NCBI GenBank assembly: GCA_036924285.1
Contig: JAYKYS010000010.1
Span: forward strand, 3,038,001 to 3,102,000
DNA: 64,000 nt
From: Asterella californica
Taxonomy: Eukaryota > Streptophyta > Marchantiopsida > Marchantiales > Aytoniaceae
Direction of reading: 5' to 3'
Within the stretch, counting starts at the first letter, position 1. Each line of letters opens with the position of its first letter. Made by a program: the position numbers and the translations under genes. Below, piece after piece: positions 37,900 through 49,592 of this stretch. The notes under the pieces are model-generated. The model had not been told where the DNA came from. It did no database searches and saw nothing but the letters and a program-made list of their open reading frames with translations.

Positions 37900-40800
37900 A
37901 TGACTTTTGCAGCAAATAGGGTGGTTGGAGAAACGAGGACTGCAAGAGCTAGATCAACAGCTACGCGACAACTTTCAGCCAGCTACTTCGTCTACTTCGT
38001 ATACCTCGTGTTACTGGTAACTCAGCTCCACCTCGGACGAGCCCTTTCTAGTGATGGATTACACCTTCTGGAGTTCAAGAAAGGGATTACTCAAGACTAT
38101 TGCAGTGTTTTATCCGACTGGAGCGAAGCAAGCTCTCATCCTTGTAACTGGAGGGGAGTAACCTGCAACCTTAGTTCTCTGCGGGTGATAAGTTTGACCA
38201 TTGATGGAAGGCAGGCCGAACCCGGCGCACGAAATAGGGCGTCTTCTAGGCCGAACTCGAGAGCGGTCAAAGCACCTGCGAATTCTACTGTCAGTGGTAC
38301 TACTCGAACGTCGCCTTTAGTTTCTGGCAGAGATGGATCTGCCATGCGAAGTTCTAGGAGTAGGCTCTTTGTTAGGACGCAGGGTGAGGTTGCAGATTCG
38401 GTGCGGTGCGCTTTGTCGGGTACACTCTCTCCTGCTATCGGAAATCTTTCGGAGTTGAGGGTTCTGTCTATCATTCATAACAACATAACAGGAGGAGTTC
38501 CTAGGGAGTTGGGTAATCTAGAGTTCTTGCAGACGCTTGACCTCCAGTCCAACTCTTTGAACGGAGAACTTCCAAGGGAGGTTGGGCGATTGCAGAATTT
38601 GCAAGTTCTTAACCTCATTAACAATGGATTTGAAGGACATATACCTGCCGAACTTTCTTCTTGCAGCAAGCTCCGCGGTATTAGTCTTTCTGGAAATGAG
38701 TTCTCGGGAAATCTTCCTCGGTTTCTCGGGAGCTTACAACAACTGGAATTGCTGGCTCTCTCTTCCAATCGACTTGTTGGCACCATTCCGGTGGAGCTGA
38801 CTTATTCAGAGTGCAAGTTGATTTTCCTGGACCTTTCCAACAATAGTTTCACGGGTAGAATCCCTTCCGAGCTAGGCAACTGTGGTAGATTAAGATGGCT
38901 CATTCTCAACTCTAACAGGTTTTCAGGGGTAATCCCGGCGGAACTTGGACGGCTGTCCATGTTGACTTACTTGCAGGTTGCCTTCAATGATTTGAGTGGA
39001 CACATTCCTTCTCAGTTAGCAGAGTGTCGGCGGCTTGAGGTTCTGGTTCTGTCGAACCAGAGTGCGTGTATCTCGGATACTCCAGATTCTTCGTCGAGCA
39101 GTACAGTTAGAGTAGGTACAGGGGAGAACAATCGCTTCGAAGGTCCGCTTCCGCAGGCACTCTCGTCACTCCCAGGTCTGCGTGTTCTTTGGGCTCCTCA
39201 TGCAGGCTTGAGCGGCCCTTTCCCGAGAGAATGGGGTGCTTGTGGGAATTTGGAGATGTTAAATTTGGCGCAGAATGGATTACATGGAGAGCTGCCTGAA
39301 GGACTGAGCAACTGTAAGGGACTTACCTATTTCGATGTGAGCTCTAACCAGTTAACGGGGAGGTTTCCATCAAAAATAGCGGTTAAATGCATGGTCTTTT
39401 TCAATGTCAGCAGGAACATGTTGTCTGGAAGACTACCTGAAGTTTCTTCTCTCAAGTGTGAGAAGCCCCTCACTCGCAAGGGCATTTTCAATCTCGTCAC
39501 TTGGTCCCTTTTACTGAGAGATACTCTTAACCGCGAGTTACTGACCTGCAATCAGTACTTTCACGACGTACCGTTGGTGCGCAGTGTTCAGTCACCAAGG
39601 AGTTGTCAGACAAAAGTTGTTCACGACTGGAGTTTCAACATGTTTACTGGCCTGATTCCGCTGTCCGTGTTGGGAATGAGCATCTCGCACAGGGAATCCC
39701 TATACTCGTTTTCAGTCGCAGGAAATCAGTTGACAGGGACTCTTTCTCCTCTTCTTTTTGAAGTTTGTAAGGAAGTGGGAGGGCTTGCCTTGGACTTGAG
39801 TGACAACATGCTTACAGGACTTCTTCCATCTGCGGTGCTTGGGAGCTGCAGGTCTTTGGTGGAATTTTTGGCTGCTAGAAATTTTCTTTCCGGGGAGATT
39901 CCACAGGAGTTGGGGGAGTTGAAGAAACTTACGTACCTTGACTTAACACGGAACTTTTTCCAAGGTAGTCTACCGGATGATCTCGGTAAGCTCCAGTCTC
40001 TGAAGGTGCTTTTACTAGCACAGAACAAATTTAGGGGGTCACTGCCGTCTGCTTTGGGTCACCTCAGAAGTCTCAGAATTTTAGACTTGTCCCAAAACAA
40101 TTTTAGTGGTTCACTACCAGAGAATCTTTTCTCCCTGGGACAGCTCCAGAAGCTCTATCTCAACAGAAATAGGTTTGCTGGAGTAATTCCTGCCTGCCTC
40201 TCCAGTCTCTCTTCCGTAGTGGATATAAACTTCTCCTTCAACAATTTTTCGGGTTCGATACCACGGTTGGGGAACGTGGACCTTTGCCTTAGTGGAAGGT
40301 TCACCGGGAATCCAATGGTTCGAGGCTGTGAGGATAACAGAAACTGGTCTAGACGAGCTCTTTACTCCCCTGGTGTGTATGTCTTGAACAACAGTGCGCA
40401 CTCGGAGTCCCCGTTACCGCTGCCCTCCAAATTGCCGCCGGGACTGGTCCAAGTAGAAAGTAGAAAGTTCAGTTCGATACTCATTGCTGCTATAACATCA
40501 GGTTGCGCCATCGCATTGGTTTTGTTGGTCTTGGGTATCCTTTTTCAGTGCACGAGGCAACGGAGCCCTACCAGTCACTGTCCAACTCCAGGTCGGAAAG
40601 AGGTAGTTACCTTCATGACTATTCCCTGTCACATGACATACGAGAGTGTTGTTAGGGCGACAGGTAACTTCAGCATCGACAACCTGATAGGGAATGGTGG
40701 TTTTGGCGCAACATACAAGGCTGAATTGAGGCCAGGGATTTTGGTGGCAGTTAAAAGACTTGCCATAGGGAGGTTTCAGGGCGTGCAGCAGTTTGACACG

Positions 40801-41517
40801 GAGATTCGAACTCTCGGGAGAATACGACATCCCAACCTTGTCACGCTCATAGGATACCATGCTAGTCAGGATGAGATGTTTCTGATATACAACTACTTTC
40901 CGCAAGGAAATCTGGAGACTCTCATCCACAGTTCGAGGGGGGACATGGATTGGCATATACGACACAATATCGCTTTGAGAATTTCAGAAGCGCTCGCTTA
41001 CTTGCATGATGAATGCGTGCCGAGGGTGCTTCACCGTGACATTAAGCCCAGCAACATTCTTCTGGATGACAATCTGAACGCACACCTTTCAGATTTCGGA
41101 CTGGCACGGCTCCTAGGGACGTCTGAAACTCACGCCACCACAGATGTGGCTGGAACTTTTGGATATGTTGCTCCAGAATACGCGATGACTTGCCGCGTCA
41201 CTGACAAGGCTGATGTGTACAGCTACGGGGTGGTTTTGCTGGAGCTTCTCTCTAACAAGCGAGCTTTGGGGGACCCTTGCTTTTTTGAATTCGGGGATAG
41301 CTTCAACATCGTGAGTTGGGCTTGTCTTCTAATCCGTCAAGGACGCGCGCACGAGGTCTTCACTGTGGGTCTGTGGGAGCAAGGGCCGGAGGATACATTA
41401 TTGGAGACCTTGAAGCTGGCGGTGCTTTGTACAGTGGACTCTCTATCAATCAGGCCTACGATGAAAGAAGTAGTTAATGCCTTGAAGAAACTGCAACCGT
41501 TGCCTTCGACTACTTAA
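37900..41517 (+). CDS. RPK2: RPK2/TOAD2-type LRR receptor-like kinase, single exon
   Basis: The 1205-aa frame is uninterrupted. It has a hydrophobic signal stretch at about 29-49 ([18 protein letters not shown]), an LRRNT with a WRGVTC motif (about 80-87), and roughly twenty LRRs from about 165 to 815. A Ser-rich island lies at about 390-412, one transmembrane helix at about 859-883 ([20 protein letters not shown]), and the kinase domain at about 925-1200. The Gly loop [12 protein letters not shown] starts at 931, Lys is 952, the HRD Asp 1047 and the DFG Asp 1065. All are intact, so this should be an active RD kinase. The stretches [19 protein letters not shown] and [20 protein letters not shown] are distinctive of RPK2. 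RPK2 proteins act at the plasma membrane in CLE-peptide signalling and in meristem and anther development in flowering plants; bryophyte homologues act in growth control. A Ser/Arg-rich insert at about 103-168 separates the LRRNT from the first repeats. Confidence 0.95.
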   Translation: MTFAANRVVGETRTARARSTATRQLSASYFVYFVYLVLLVTQLHLGRALSSDGLHLLEFKKGITQDYCSVLSDWSEASSHPCNWRGVTCNLSSLRVISLTIDGRQAEPGARNRASSRPNSRAVKAPANSTVSGTTRTSPLVSGRDGSAMRSSRSRLFVRTQGEVADSVRCALSGTLSPAIGNLSELRVLSIIHNNITGGVPRELGNLEFLQTLDLQSNSLNGELPREVGRLQNLQVLNLINNGFEGHIPAELSSCSKLRGISLSGNEFSGNLPRFLGSLQQLELLALSSNRLVGTIPVELTYSECKLIFLDLSNNSFTGRIPSELGNCGRLRWLILNSNRFSGVIPAELGRLSMLTYLQVAFNDLSGHIPSQLAECRRLEVLVLSNQSACISDTPDSSSSSTVRVGTGENNRFEGPLPQALSSLPGLRVLWAPHAGLSGPFPREWGACGNLEMLNLAQNGLHGELPEGLSNCKGLTYFDVSSNQLTGRFPSKIAVKCMVFFNVSRNMLSGRLPEVSSLKCEKPLTRKGIFNLVTWSLLLRDTLNRELLTCNQYFHDVPLVRSVQSPRSCQTKVVHDWSFNMFTGLIPLSVLGMSISHRESLYSFSVAGNQLTGTLSPLLFEVCKEVGGLALDLSDNMLTGLLPSAVLGSCRSLVEFLAARNFLSGEIPQELGELKKLTYLDLTRNFFQGSLPDDLGKLQSLKVLLLAQNKFRGSLPSALGHLRSLRILDLSQNNFSGSLPENLFSLGQLQKLYLNRNRFAGVIPACLSSLSSVVDINFSFNNFSGSIPRLGNVDLCLSGRFTGNPMVRGCEDNRNWSRRALYSPGVYVLNNSAHSESPLPLPSKLPPGLVQVESRKFSSILIAAITSGCAIALVLLVLGILFQCTRQRSPTSHCPTPGRKEVVTFMTIPCHMTYESVVRATGNFSIDNLIGNGGFGATYKAELRPGILVAVKRLAIGRFQGVQQFDTEIRTLGRIRHPNLVTLIGYHASQDEMFLIYNYFPQGNLETLIHSSRGDMDWHIRHNIALRISEALAYLHDECVPRVLHRDIKPSNILLDDNLNAHLSDFGLARLLGTSETHATTDVAGTFGYVAPEYAMTCRVTDKADVYSYGVVLLELLSNKRALGDPCFFEFGDSFNIVSWACLLIRQGRAHEVFTVGLWEQGPEDTLLETLKLAVLCTVDSLSIRPTMKEVVNALKKLQPLPSTT

Positions 41518-43233
41518 ATCTTGTTCTTCCTTTCCGTCGCCATCTTCTTTACGAAGAGAATTCTCCTTCCATCCATCCTTTCACTTCCCTGTGATTATCC
41601 TTCTACTTCCTTCGCCCCCGAGTTCCATTAGGACTACTGTGGGTGCTATTTTTGACGTGATGTTGGATGAGTTGTGCTTGAAAGATTGTTACCATCCCAC
41701 ATGATTAGAAAGATTCTGGGGTGGCAGTCATTGTAATATAATGAAAAGAGCCGGACAAATGTGGCTTCTTCACAACAGATGAGTAGTTTCGCCACTTGTC
41801 CATTTGTCTATAGTCATTGAACACACATTTACTTCTTGGTCGGTAACCTGTACTGTACCTTGATGTTTTTGTTGAGCAGTTTACCAGGCTTAGATCCGTA
41901 GCCTGACCTCTAAAGAAGCTTCGAACTCAACCTGGGTATTGCGTAGAACCTTCGGATAAATTGACTGTTGCTTAGCGTAGACAGAAGTTGAGACCGTCCA
42001 GTGCAATCCGTTAGCTAGGTCTTTAGTAGTTCACATCACTGCACGTCTGTGTGACGGTGCTGGGAACAGGTTTTGTAGGTTGGTGCAGCACCCCTTGTCT
42101 TGTCAACGATGGAATATTTTGGGTTGGTTTTAAACGGCAATCTACGGGAACTTTCATCCAAGGTTCTTTGTCCGTGGTCTCTCTGCTACTTTGGAAAAAT
42201 TCCGGATTATGGGACTTGTGTGTGGAGTTTACAAGCAAAACCGCTTTGAGCTTTGAACAATACCCTAGACATCGCTGTCTAGGGTATTGTTCATGGCCTG
42301 TTTGACTGGTGACTTCCTCGTTTCCTGGTCCTTCCACTTTCCTTCCATGCCACAACGTTTAGCAGAACTTCATACACGAGTTTGGCTGAACTCATACTCT
42401 AGTGTTGAGCTCATGAACTCAGTCGTACTCTCCTTCCGTCGGGCAATCCTGTATTGAATCGGACGAAATATCTATGAGACATGCAAGAACAACTTATGCT
42501 TTGCACAGCGTTGGGAGTGTGGGACTGTAATGTGCGTTGAATGTTGTCCAGGTCTTCTGGTTGCTGTGCAGCGCGCAAACCTTTTTGACGATGTTATATT
42601 CTCTAGCTTGTGGGTGGGCTAAGTGATCAAAGCTTACCGATACTCGCGTGGCAAGGACCGAGAGGGTGGGGCCACGCAGGAAAGAAAGGTTTCTACTACG
42701 GGATGGGCTTTATCCTGTCCAGGTTTGATGTAGAAAAGTTCAAACGCCACTAGAATTCTGTTTCCTGTTGCTTTTACAGATGGATCCGTCTGGCAACTTT
42801 GACCCAGCGCGCTGACACGCGTGAGTGGACATTGCCCGATAGCACTGCTCGGTTTTTTTGTCAAATCTTAAACCAGATTTAGCTTTTGTGCAGTTTTACC
42901 AAGTATCTTAAGTCCGCTTTTACCAAGTATTCTAAGTAAGTGGCTTGCGGTCGCACACAGGAGAAGATAAATTCAATTCGAAATTCGAACCCTAGACTTG
43001 TCAATCCTGAACTCACACCCTTCGCATTATACTATCACCTTCAGTCGATATCAGCTTATGTCATTTAAATATTCTTTTCTTTTCTCGAGTTTCACTCACC
43101 TGTTCTGTTTCGCACGCTCGAGACGTGTCATTATCAGGGCAAAGAGGAGAGATAACGCTTAGGACTTTGATGCATCACGTCAGTTCAGAAAACATTGCAG
43201 GTGCTGTCATACGATACTTGTCATGTCCAAATA
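41518..43233 (+). other. 3' flank of the receptor kinase gene
   Basis: The first few hundred bases are CT-rich, then T-rich, with TTGTAATATAATGAAAAGAG at 41730-41749, which resembles plant near-upstream poly(A) signals. The 3' untranslated region probably ends soon after. Beyond that no gene is recognised; short frames on either strand at 42020-42860 match nothing. Confidence 0.45.
42255..42292. repeat. Perfect 17-bp inverted repeat, 4-nt loop
   Basis: GAACAATACCCTAGACA (42255-42271), loop TCGC, then the exact reverse complement (42276-42292). It lies about 740 bp downstream of the receptor kinase stop codon. There is no poly-T tract after it, and such terminators are not expected in plant nuclear genes. 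Confidence 0.85.
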
Positions 43234-43273
43234 CGGTGATAGGCAGAAATTGGCTTGATCATACCCCCAATAC

Positions 43274-44301
43274 CCGCAACTCTTTATCTATCACGACGCC
43301 AAGATCAGGATCCGAACTCACCTTTCTCTCACACCGTTGTTTGATTGCGCTGCAACTCTTTTGACTGAAAATTTATCAGTATCATGATGTCTGGCGAGTA
43401 CTCCTTTACTCGTACTCACAGGTTGCAGATGACAACAGACGTCAACCCAACTCCAGCGTGCAGCTGCAGTATGTGAGGATCTCTGCTCTTCCTTTTGTTG
43501 CAAGCCACTCGTTCCGATCAGCCCTTCACCCAGCTGCAAGCTTGATCATACCCCAGTACGGTCGCTTGATCATACTCTTCTTAACGTTTGGTTGTTGATC
43601 ATATCCCCAACCTGCTATCGACCGTCTGGCCGGTATACTAATCCATGTCATTCTACACTGCCAGCTTGAATATTTTGTTGATGACATCGATCCCGATGAC
43701 GTAGATCGCGATGGCAGGGACCCCGGTCATTTTTCGCACTGAGAGGAGTTTTTGAAACTCGAGACGTTTCAGCTCCGAAATCTGGATCGCGATGACGTGG
43801 ATCTCGATGGCAAGGATCTCGGTCATTCTTCGCACTGAGAGGAGTTTCTGGAACTCGAGGAGTTTCAACTCGAGATTCCGGATTGCTTCTTGCAGATTTC
43901 GGAGTAGTCCGACACGTGAGCTCGTTCTCCCAAACCAAGGTACTGCCCGGTGCAGTCCTGGCCGCACTTGCTCTCCAATTTTACCTCTGTCATGATTTCT
44001 GGGAGGCGCTGTATGGATATTCGTCGCGACTTGAAGTAGCGATTCAACATGAATCGCTGCACCACGAGGCGAAACAAGTAGGTAAAGAGCGAAACAGTTT
44101 CGAAGCGATGCTGAATCGCTGCATCACGAAGCGAAACAGGCAGGTAAGGAGCGAAACAGTTAAGGAAACAAACTGTTTCGCTGGCAGTGACATGGTCATG
44201 TAGATCGCGAGATACCGGTCGGACGGACGATGGCAGGTTGAGGGTATGATCAAGCAACCAAACGTTAAGAGGGGTATGATCAAGCCATTTCTTGCCAATA
44301 C
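43274..44301. mobile_element. Element A, inserted into element B
   Basis: CCAATAC occurs on both sides (43267-43273 and 44295-44301), as expected of a short or decayed target duplication. Inside, an inverted pair of ~75 bp is visible. The left arm at about 43562-43645 runs CGCTTGATCATACTC...TTAACGTTTGGTT...CTATCGACCGTCTGGCCGG. Its reverse complement lies at about 44208-44286. Motifs are 30 bp apart in both arms (43564/43594 and 44251/44281). The first ~265 bp (43274-43536) fall outside this pair and are unexplained, so the insertion may be composite or its left end rearranged. Confidence 0.6.
43687..43878. repeat. 96-bp tandem duplication inside element A
   Basis: Two copies start at GATGACGT in 43695 and 43791, a period of 96 bp (32 codons). 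Shared text includes TCATT(T/C)TTCGCACTGAGAG and GAGTTT(T/C)TG(A/G)AACTCGAG. On the minus strand both copies are open in two overlapping frames (43938-43648 and 43967-43653), giving repeats such as PLSAKNDR. The period being a multiple of three keeps the frame but does not prove coding. A further ~65-bp tandem pair (AATCGCTGCA.CACGA.GCGAAAC) lies at about 44038-44165. Confidence 0.7.
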
Positions 44302-46609
44302 GATCGTTGCGCTTGATCATACCCGTCGTAAGGTTTGGTTGCTTGATCATACCCGTGACAGGTTATTGACAATATAACCAGTCATTTTATCTTTGGTTCA
44401 TCATTTTAGTATCACTGTAATTCAAAGTATTTAACGTTAAAGTCACGTTAGATTATCCATATTCTCATTTCTGTAATATGTGCAATCTCACATCTGAATA
44501 ACATCACAAAGTGACTGGTTTAACAAACAATAGCCAGTCAGGGTTTGTTCAAGCAATACATCGTTAAAAGAGGTATGATCAAGCTCACAGAACCTACTCG
44601 GGGTTTGATAAAGCCAATTTCCGGATGATAGGAAATTACACGATACGAAGTGAACAGTCGACAAACTTGCTTCTTTCGAACGGTTGCTTGATTACGTAAG
44701 TGATTACCGTTGTCGATCTTTCTCGAGCCAGATGCATCGAGTCATTCAGTTCACTTGGGTGCGTTCATTCCATGGCCTCATAACTTTAGTAGAAAGCTAA
44801 AGACATGAACTTGAATTTGGTTACTTCAAATCATAACTGTAATAGAGTACAAATATATTGAGCATGGTTGTTTATATCCTTCGATAATAGGGGGTGTCAA
44901 ACTAAAGAAATGGTAAATGTTGTTATCTGTCCTTGGGATCTTCACGGATCATGGGACTGTCCATGTGAGTCCACCACAGTGGGACTCGGACCAGAAGCTC
45001 CATTAATAATTTGCAAGCGCATGCATTTCCAACCGTGCTCACAAGAGATTGAACTCACTACTTTTCTCTTAGCGAGGACGGTAGGCTAAACCACTTCGGA
45101 CACCTATCTTCAATTGGTAATGGTAATACTAACAGGCAAGACTTGCGGTCAGCTAGTTTTTGTCAATGACTCGACTAATCTTGATATTTGATCTAATTGT
45201 GACATTAGTCACAGTTTCTTTTCACGACGTAATGTAATCGAGATAATAGTGTATTTTTATTAGAGTATTTAGTAAAAAATCTAGAGTTTAAATTAATCAA
45301 ATGACCTTAATTTATATTCATTAAAAACAGAACAGACCTAAGTACGTTTAAAATTAAATTTTCAATATAGTGAGTGTGACCATTTGAAACTATCTTTCCT
45401 CGCTCAGCAAAGTGAGGTTTTCTGGATGTATCTCGCTTTGCAAAGCGGACTCCGCCAGATGAAGCTATGAGAAACACGCGACGCAATAAACAGCCAACGG
45501 ATAGAAAGACCCCGCCAGATGAAGCTATGTAAGGCAACTTTCCATAAAAATATTTATGGTGATACTACGTGCGATCTTGCATCATCGAGAATTTTTGAGT
45601 GTTATTTTTGACATGCCATGATAGGGTGTTTCATTCTGGTAAAATAAGAATTAAATTGGGGTTTATGGACATAATTTTTAATTTTCAGTCATTGACAGAG
45701 AATCTATCAATGCACAACGTGCAAATAAATCAACTAGAGAAATTATCAACAGTTATAAAAAGTAAAGATTTATCGGCAACGATCAGTGATGTAATTTCTT
45801 TGTAAACCATTCTATCCATGGTCTGATAGTTTATGACATATAAGACATAAAAATTTACAAAACAAAATAAAAATAACTGCTCGATGTCATATCGTGGACC
45901 GACTAAGATGAGAAACCGTGGTTCTAGAGGTGAAATTTTTCCAACTTGCTTCAAACAAGTTTTTGACATCACCATTGTGTAGGTCTCGTCGAGTAGACAT
46001 ACTTTTGTTCTTTTGAATCATCGTAAATAAAATGAAGATATAAAAATTATGTGGAGTTTACAAATTGATGATTTGACATTACTACTGACATGACAAACCA
46101 AGTGATGACTTGTCAGTGATCAGAGGTGCCAATGTGACATGATATGTGTATTTTGTTGATTTGACATTACTAGTTGCATTTCGTTGGTGTGACATCAACA
46201 GATGACATAGCACTAACAAGGGTCTGTACATGTAAACATGGTGTCGATACATTATGATACGTAGTTGACGTGATAATTTATGATGAGCTGGAAGTGACAA
46301 TGAGATGACACTATTGTGGATAAGCATGACATGACATTTAGAGTGATGTGGACGACGTTGATTGGACTGATGTAGAATTGGAGTTGTCCATTCGTCATGT
46401 AAAATGTAACATACAACAAGTAAACTCTCAATGAAAAATATTTGAATAGTTGATAGTCTTGATATTGACAGTCTTATGAATGTAATTTTAGTCTGTATTC
46501 TACAGTCAATGATCAAGACATCCATAGGTGTAAAATAAAAAACAGATAGTTCAAAAAGTCTTAGTTGGAAGTGCATGTGAACCTTGGAGTATTGTTAGAG
46601 AATCGATCG

Positions 46610-46778
46610 AACTCCGAAGTAGCTCAAATCTGACAACTGATGTTTATCTCATCGTTTGTGGATGAGTAACGAAGCTGGAGGAAATAAGTAAACTTTCAAA
46701 CCCGAGAGTTGGTCAGTCTGGCAGTTGATGTTTACTCCACTTTCATGGTTGAGTAACGAGGTTAGGAGAAATAAGTAA
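46610..46778. repeat. ~88-bp diverged tandem duplication
   Basis: Two copies share CTGATGTTTATCTCAT / TTGATGTTTACTCCAC, then TGAGTAACGA(A/G)G and GAAATAAGTAAA. No function is inferred. Confidence 0.6.
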
Positions 46779-46923
46779 ATAATAGATCATTGAGAGTATA
46801 TTATTTGTTAGTTGACATTCAAGAATTATCTTCGGCATCAGAAAACATTCTCACTTAACAATGCATGTATGCATTTTTTGTTTTCTCATAGAAGTAACTA
46901 TGATAATTAACGAGGCTAGAGAA

Positions 46924-46992
46924 AATAATCTACTCTCGATCATCGAGAGTAGATTATTGACTTAAGAGAAAAAACTCTCGATAGTCGAGAGT
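46924..46992. repeat. Perfect 17-bp palindrome with 1-nt centre, plus second hairpin
   Basis: AATAATCTACTCTCGAT, a single C, then the exact reverse complement fill 46924-46958. A second inverted pair built on the same ACTCTCGA core follows at about 46974-46992 (ACTCTCGA-TAG-TCGAGAGT). The two share sequence, so one may derive from the other. Confidence 0.85.
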
Positions 46993-47899
46993 TACGTAAA
47001 CTACCGAACAAGTATTCTTTTTCTTGATTGAGCAGAATAAATAATTGTACTTCAGATAAAAATTGTCCATCAAAACCTCAACGTAATTATTTAACATTCC
47101 ACAAGAGTTAGAAATCAAATTCTAATTCTAATTGTCCACATCAAGAATATTCTGAAAATTTCATGTTTTACTGAGAGTTGATCGAGATTTTACATGTTAC
47201 ATGTTACATGCCGACTGGAAGACCATGTGTAGAAGTGGATAGAAATGTTGGTGTGACATTGTGCATGCATGGCACGTGACATGCTGCATGGATATCTTGT
47301 GATGATATGCATATGCACATGTGGCAGAATTTGGAGGTGATCTTGGATCTAGCATAGTGCTTGTGAAAAATATAAAAGTTGTATCTTAGAGAAAAGTTTA
47401 GGAGAATTTTGAGATCCGGATGTCGAAAGATTACACGATTTTCTTGGTGAAGTTTGATCAAGAGTAGGTTGGATTAGAACTGAGCCTATAAGGTAAACTG
47501 GGACAATAATGAATATGTGAATCTCTATGGTTTGATCCATGAACCACTCTTAGTCTCTCAAACTCGACAAATGTCACACGATCAACCTATAACATGTGTC
47601 TGGATACATTTCTTATTCAAAGATCACATGTGATGACTTTGGCGGTCGCACATCATTAAACTAAAACGTGATAATGTAAAGCTCATAAACTCTCATCCTC
47701 AAATTTTTCATTTCATAGTGACTCGCAAGTTTTCATAATATGAAATCTCATACTCTCTTTATTGCTCAAAATCATTTTGATGTTATGAAAACAAAGATGG
47801 TGAGCTATTCTCTACGCTTCTCAGCTGTTGATCTCAGAAACTTAAAATGTAAATTCAAATACATAAAAATATATTATTGAAAAAACAAATAGTTCATTT

Positions 47900-48330
47900 C
47901 TGTTAAAAGGAAAAAAAGTTGAGATCGACAAAGTCGTGATTGTCAAGCTTGTTCGTCTTGACAAACCATCGAAAATGACTTTTTAATGACCTCATTTGCG
48001 CTACTTCTTAATTTGAGGTCGAGAAAACTTATGACAAATTATTTTCTTATCGAGGTATAAAGCTTCGGACAACTAGGGTTACTAGATCAACTTGACTTAG
48101 AGTTTCAAACAGTGATTTTAGATTTTAGATTAGAGAAAAAATGCATTTGGTCGAAATTAACTAAAGAGTTATTTTGGATAATTTTAGATCTATTGGAGTT
48201 CTCGGTGCTAGAACTTTAATTTCTTGTTACTCCCTTATTGGAGTAGTACAGATGGTGGTTACAAGAACAATGAATTCAACCCAACTAAGAGTTTTTGGTG
48301 GTTTGAAAAGCCGGTAACTTCTATGTTAAC
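47900..48330 (+). repeat. Diverged dispersed repeat, copy 2 (LTR-like)
   Basis: Partner of 29390-29830, in the same orientation and with the same block order. It ends at AACACATGTCAAC (about 48327-48339). No coding remnant of a retrotransposon is attached on either side. Confidence 0.5.
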
Positions 48331-48339
48331 ACATGTCAA

Positions 48340-49590
48340 CGATAGACATAAAATATAGAAAATTACATCTTCACTCACATGATATCTAAAATTAGAAATA
48401 ATATATATAGTTCCACCCAACATCAAGTACTCCATGTTTGTTGAGTGAAAAACCTATGTGTCTCCAAGCTGACTAAGGGTTTTTGCTCTTAGTAGTGTAT
48501 CAAAATTTCTATAAATCTGGAGCAGATTAGAAGGCTTGGTAACACATAGATTTTCACTCCACAAACATAGGTATTTGGTACTGCCGGAACATGTTTTTTT
48601 TTTAAACAGAAGAGAAAACATTTACATTTGAATGTTGAAACGTTTGAAATTAGAATACGCATGCAAAGGAACGTAAGTGACGCCACATGCTTCCACCGCA
48701 GCAATCACGGAATATTAACATCCACTCAGTAATATAAACTGACACTTGTTGATCTCAAGAGTATAGGCTCAGCAAAAAACCCAAAAATGCTTCCGAAGTG
48801 TACTCTCTACAAAGCGGTTAATTTCATGAATATTGTTATTCCAATTTAGTGAGAACTGACAATCTGACATGTGCAATAGTCATTCTTACTATAAAATCTA
48901 AATTTGGGAGTAAAACTAATCGACTATAAACTATATACAACCGAGCCTTAATTTACTTCAGATTAAGAAAAAAATTACAAAACTACAAAAAATCTAGTAT
49001 TTGCAAATTAGTCTTTATTGCTATGGCTACATTGCCATATGATCTCACACACACACACCCTTGATGCTTACTATATAGTGTACCTATCTGCCCTTTCAGG
49101 GACATCGACAAGAGTATACCCACGTTTGACTTTGGGTACCAAGACACATACTAGGGTTGCAAAGTTTGGAGGTTTGCTTTTTACCAGCACATATCAAGGA
49201 TCCTCTTTCGACCAGGTGGAGAAAGAGAGAGGGTTATCAAGTTTAGAGCGTAAGTTTGTGTGATTTTCTGCAAATGAATGTAAGATGACAAATATATTTG
49301 ATGCGTAACCAAGTAGAGGTATAGGCATGCCATGCAGAGTATGAAGGAGAAGTTTCATTTGTCGACAAGGTTGAAAGATTTGCTACAAAAGACTTCAAAT
49401 TCTGTATTGATTTATAGGTTAACTAGTAACATATATCTATTTGACAAAAGACTATAGTACACCATCCGATGAAAACAAGATAGCTACCACGGTAGCTTCA
49501 ACCGCTTGACTAGCGGTGACGGTGATCAGAGACTCGATGATGTAGCTCACTAAACCTCAGTCCCATAACATATAGGACCAAGTCGCTACA
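48340..49590. other. Intergenic, nothing recognised
   Basis: Mostly AT-rich. A somewhat more balanced stretch at 49018-49263 holds an 81-codon plus frame with no recognisable domain. No repeat termini were found until element G. Confidence 0.5.
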
Positions 49591-49592
49591 TG

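Larger units (their letters stand above)
43245..44621. mobile_element. Inverted-repeat element B, split by a ~1.03-kb insertion in its left arm
   Basis: The left end AGAAATTGGCTTGATC (43245) with the first GCTTGATCATACCC motif (43253) breaks off at 43273. The rest of the left arm continues at 44302, with motifs at 44311 and 44341. The body then matches element C (ATCCATATTCTCATT, AACATCACAAAGTGACTGG). The right arm has three motif copies spaced 30 bp apart (about 44544-44614). Removing 43274-44301 puts motif 1 and motif 2 exactly 30 bp apart and gives a ~350-bp element, close to element C in size. The flanks CGGTGATAGG (43234-43243) and CGGATGATAGG (44622-44632) look like a target duplication with one indel. 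Confidence 0.75.
44633..47899. other. AT-rich intergenic region with small repeats
   Basis: No gene is supported. Visible structures are two direct copies of CCGCCAGATGAAGCTATG 60 bp apart (45452 and 45512), an ~88-bp diverged tandem duplication at 46610-46778, and paired hairpins at 46924-46992. Repeated GTGACAT/GATGACAT strings at about 46070-46340 produce a spurious 164-codon minus frame. Confidence 0.5.

Noticed and set aside
45452..45530. Two CCGCCAGATGAAGCTATG copies 60 bp apart as a member of the phased-motif family
   Set aside because: The spacing is a multiple of 30, but the motif is unrelated to TTGATCA-ACCC and there are no inverted ends.
46082..46576. 164-codon minus-strand frame
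   Set aside because: Caused by repeated GTGACAT/GATGACAT strings that avoid stops in one frame; the product is His/Leu-rich and unlike a protein family.
46924..46992. Hairpins as miRNA precursors or CRISPR-like repeats
   Set aside because: The arms of 17 bp or less with 1-7 nt loops are too short for plant miRNA precursors, and there is no series of regularly spaced identical repeats with spacers. CRISPR does not occur in plant nuclear DNA.
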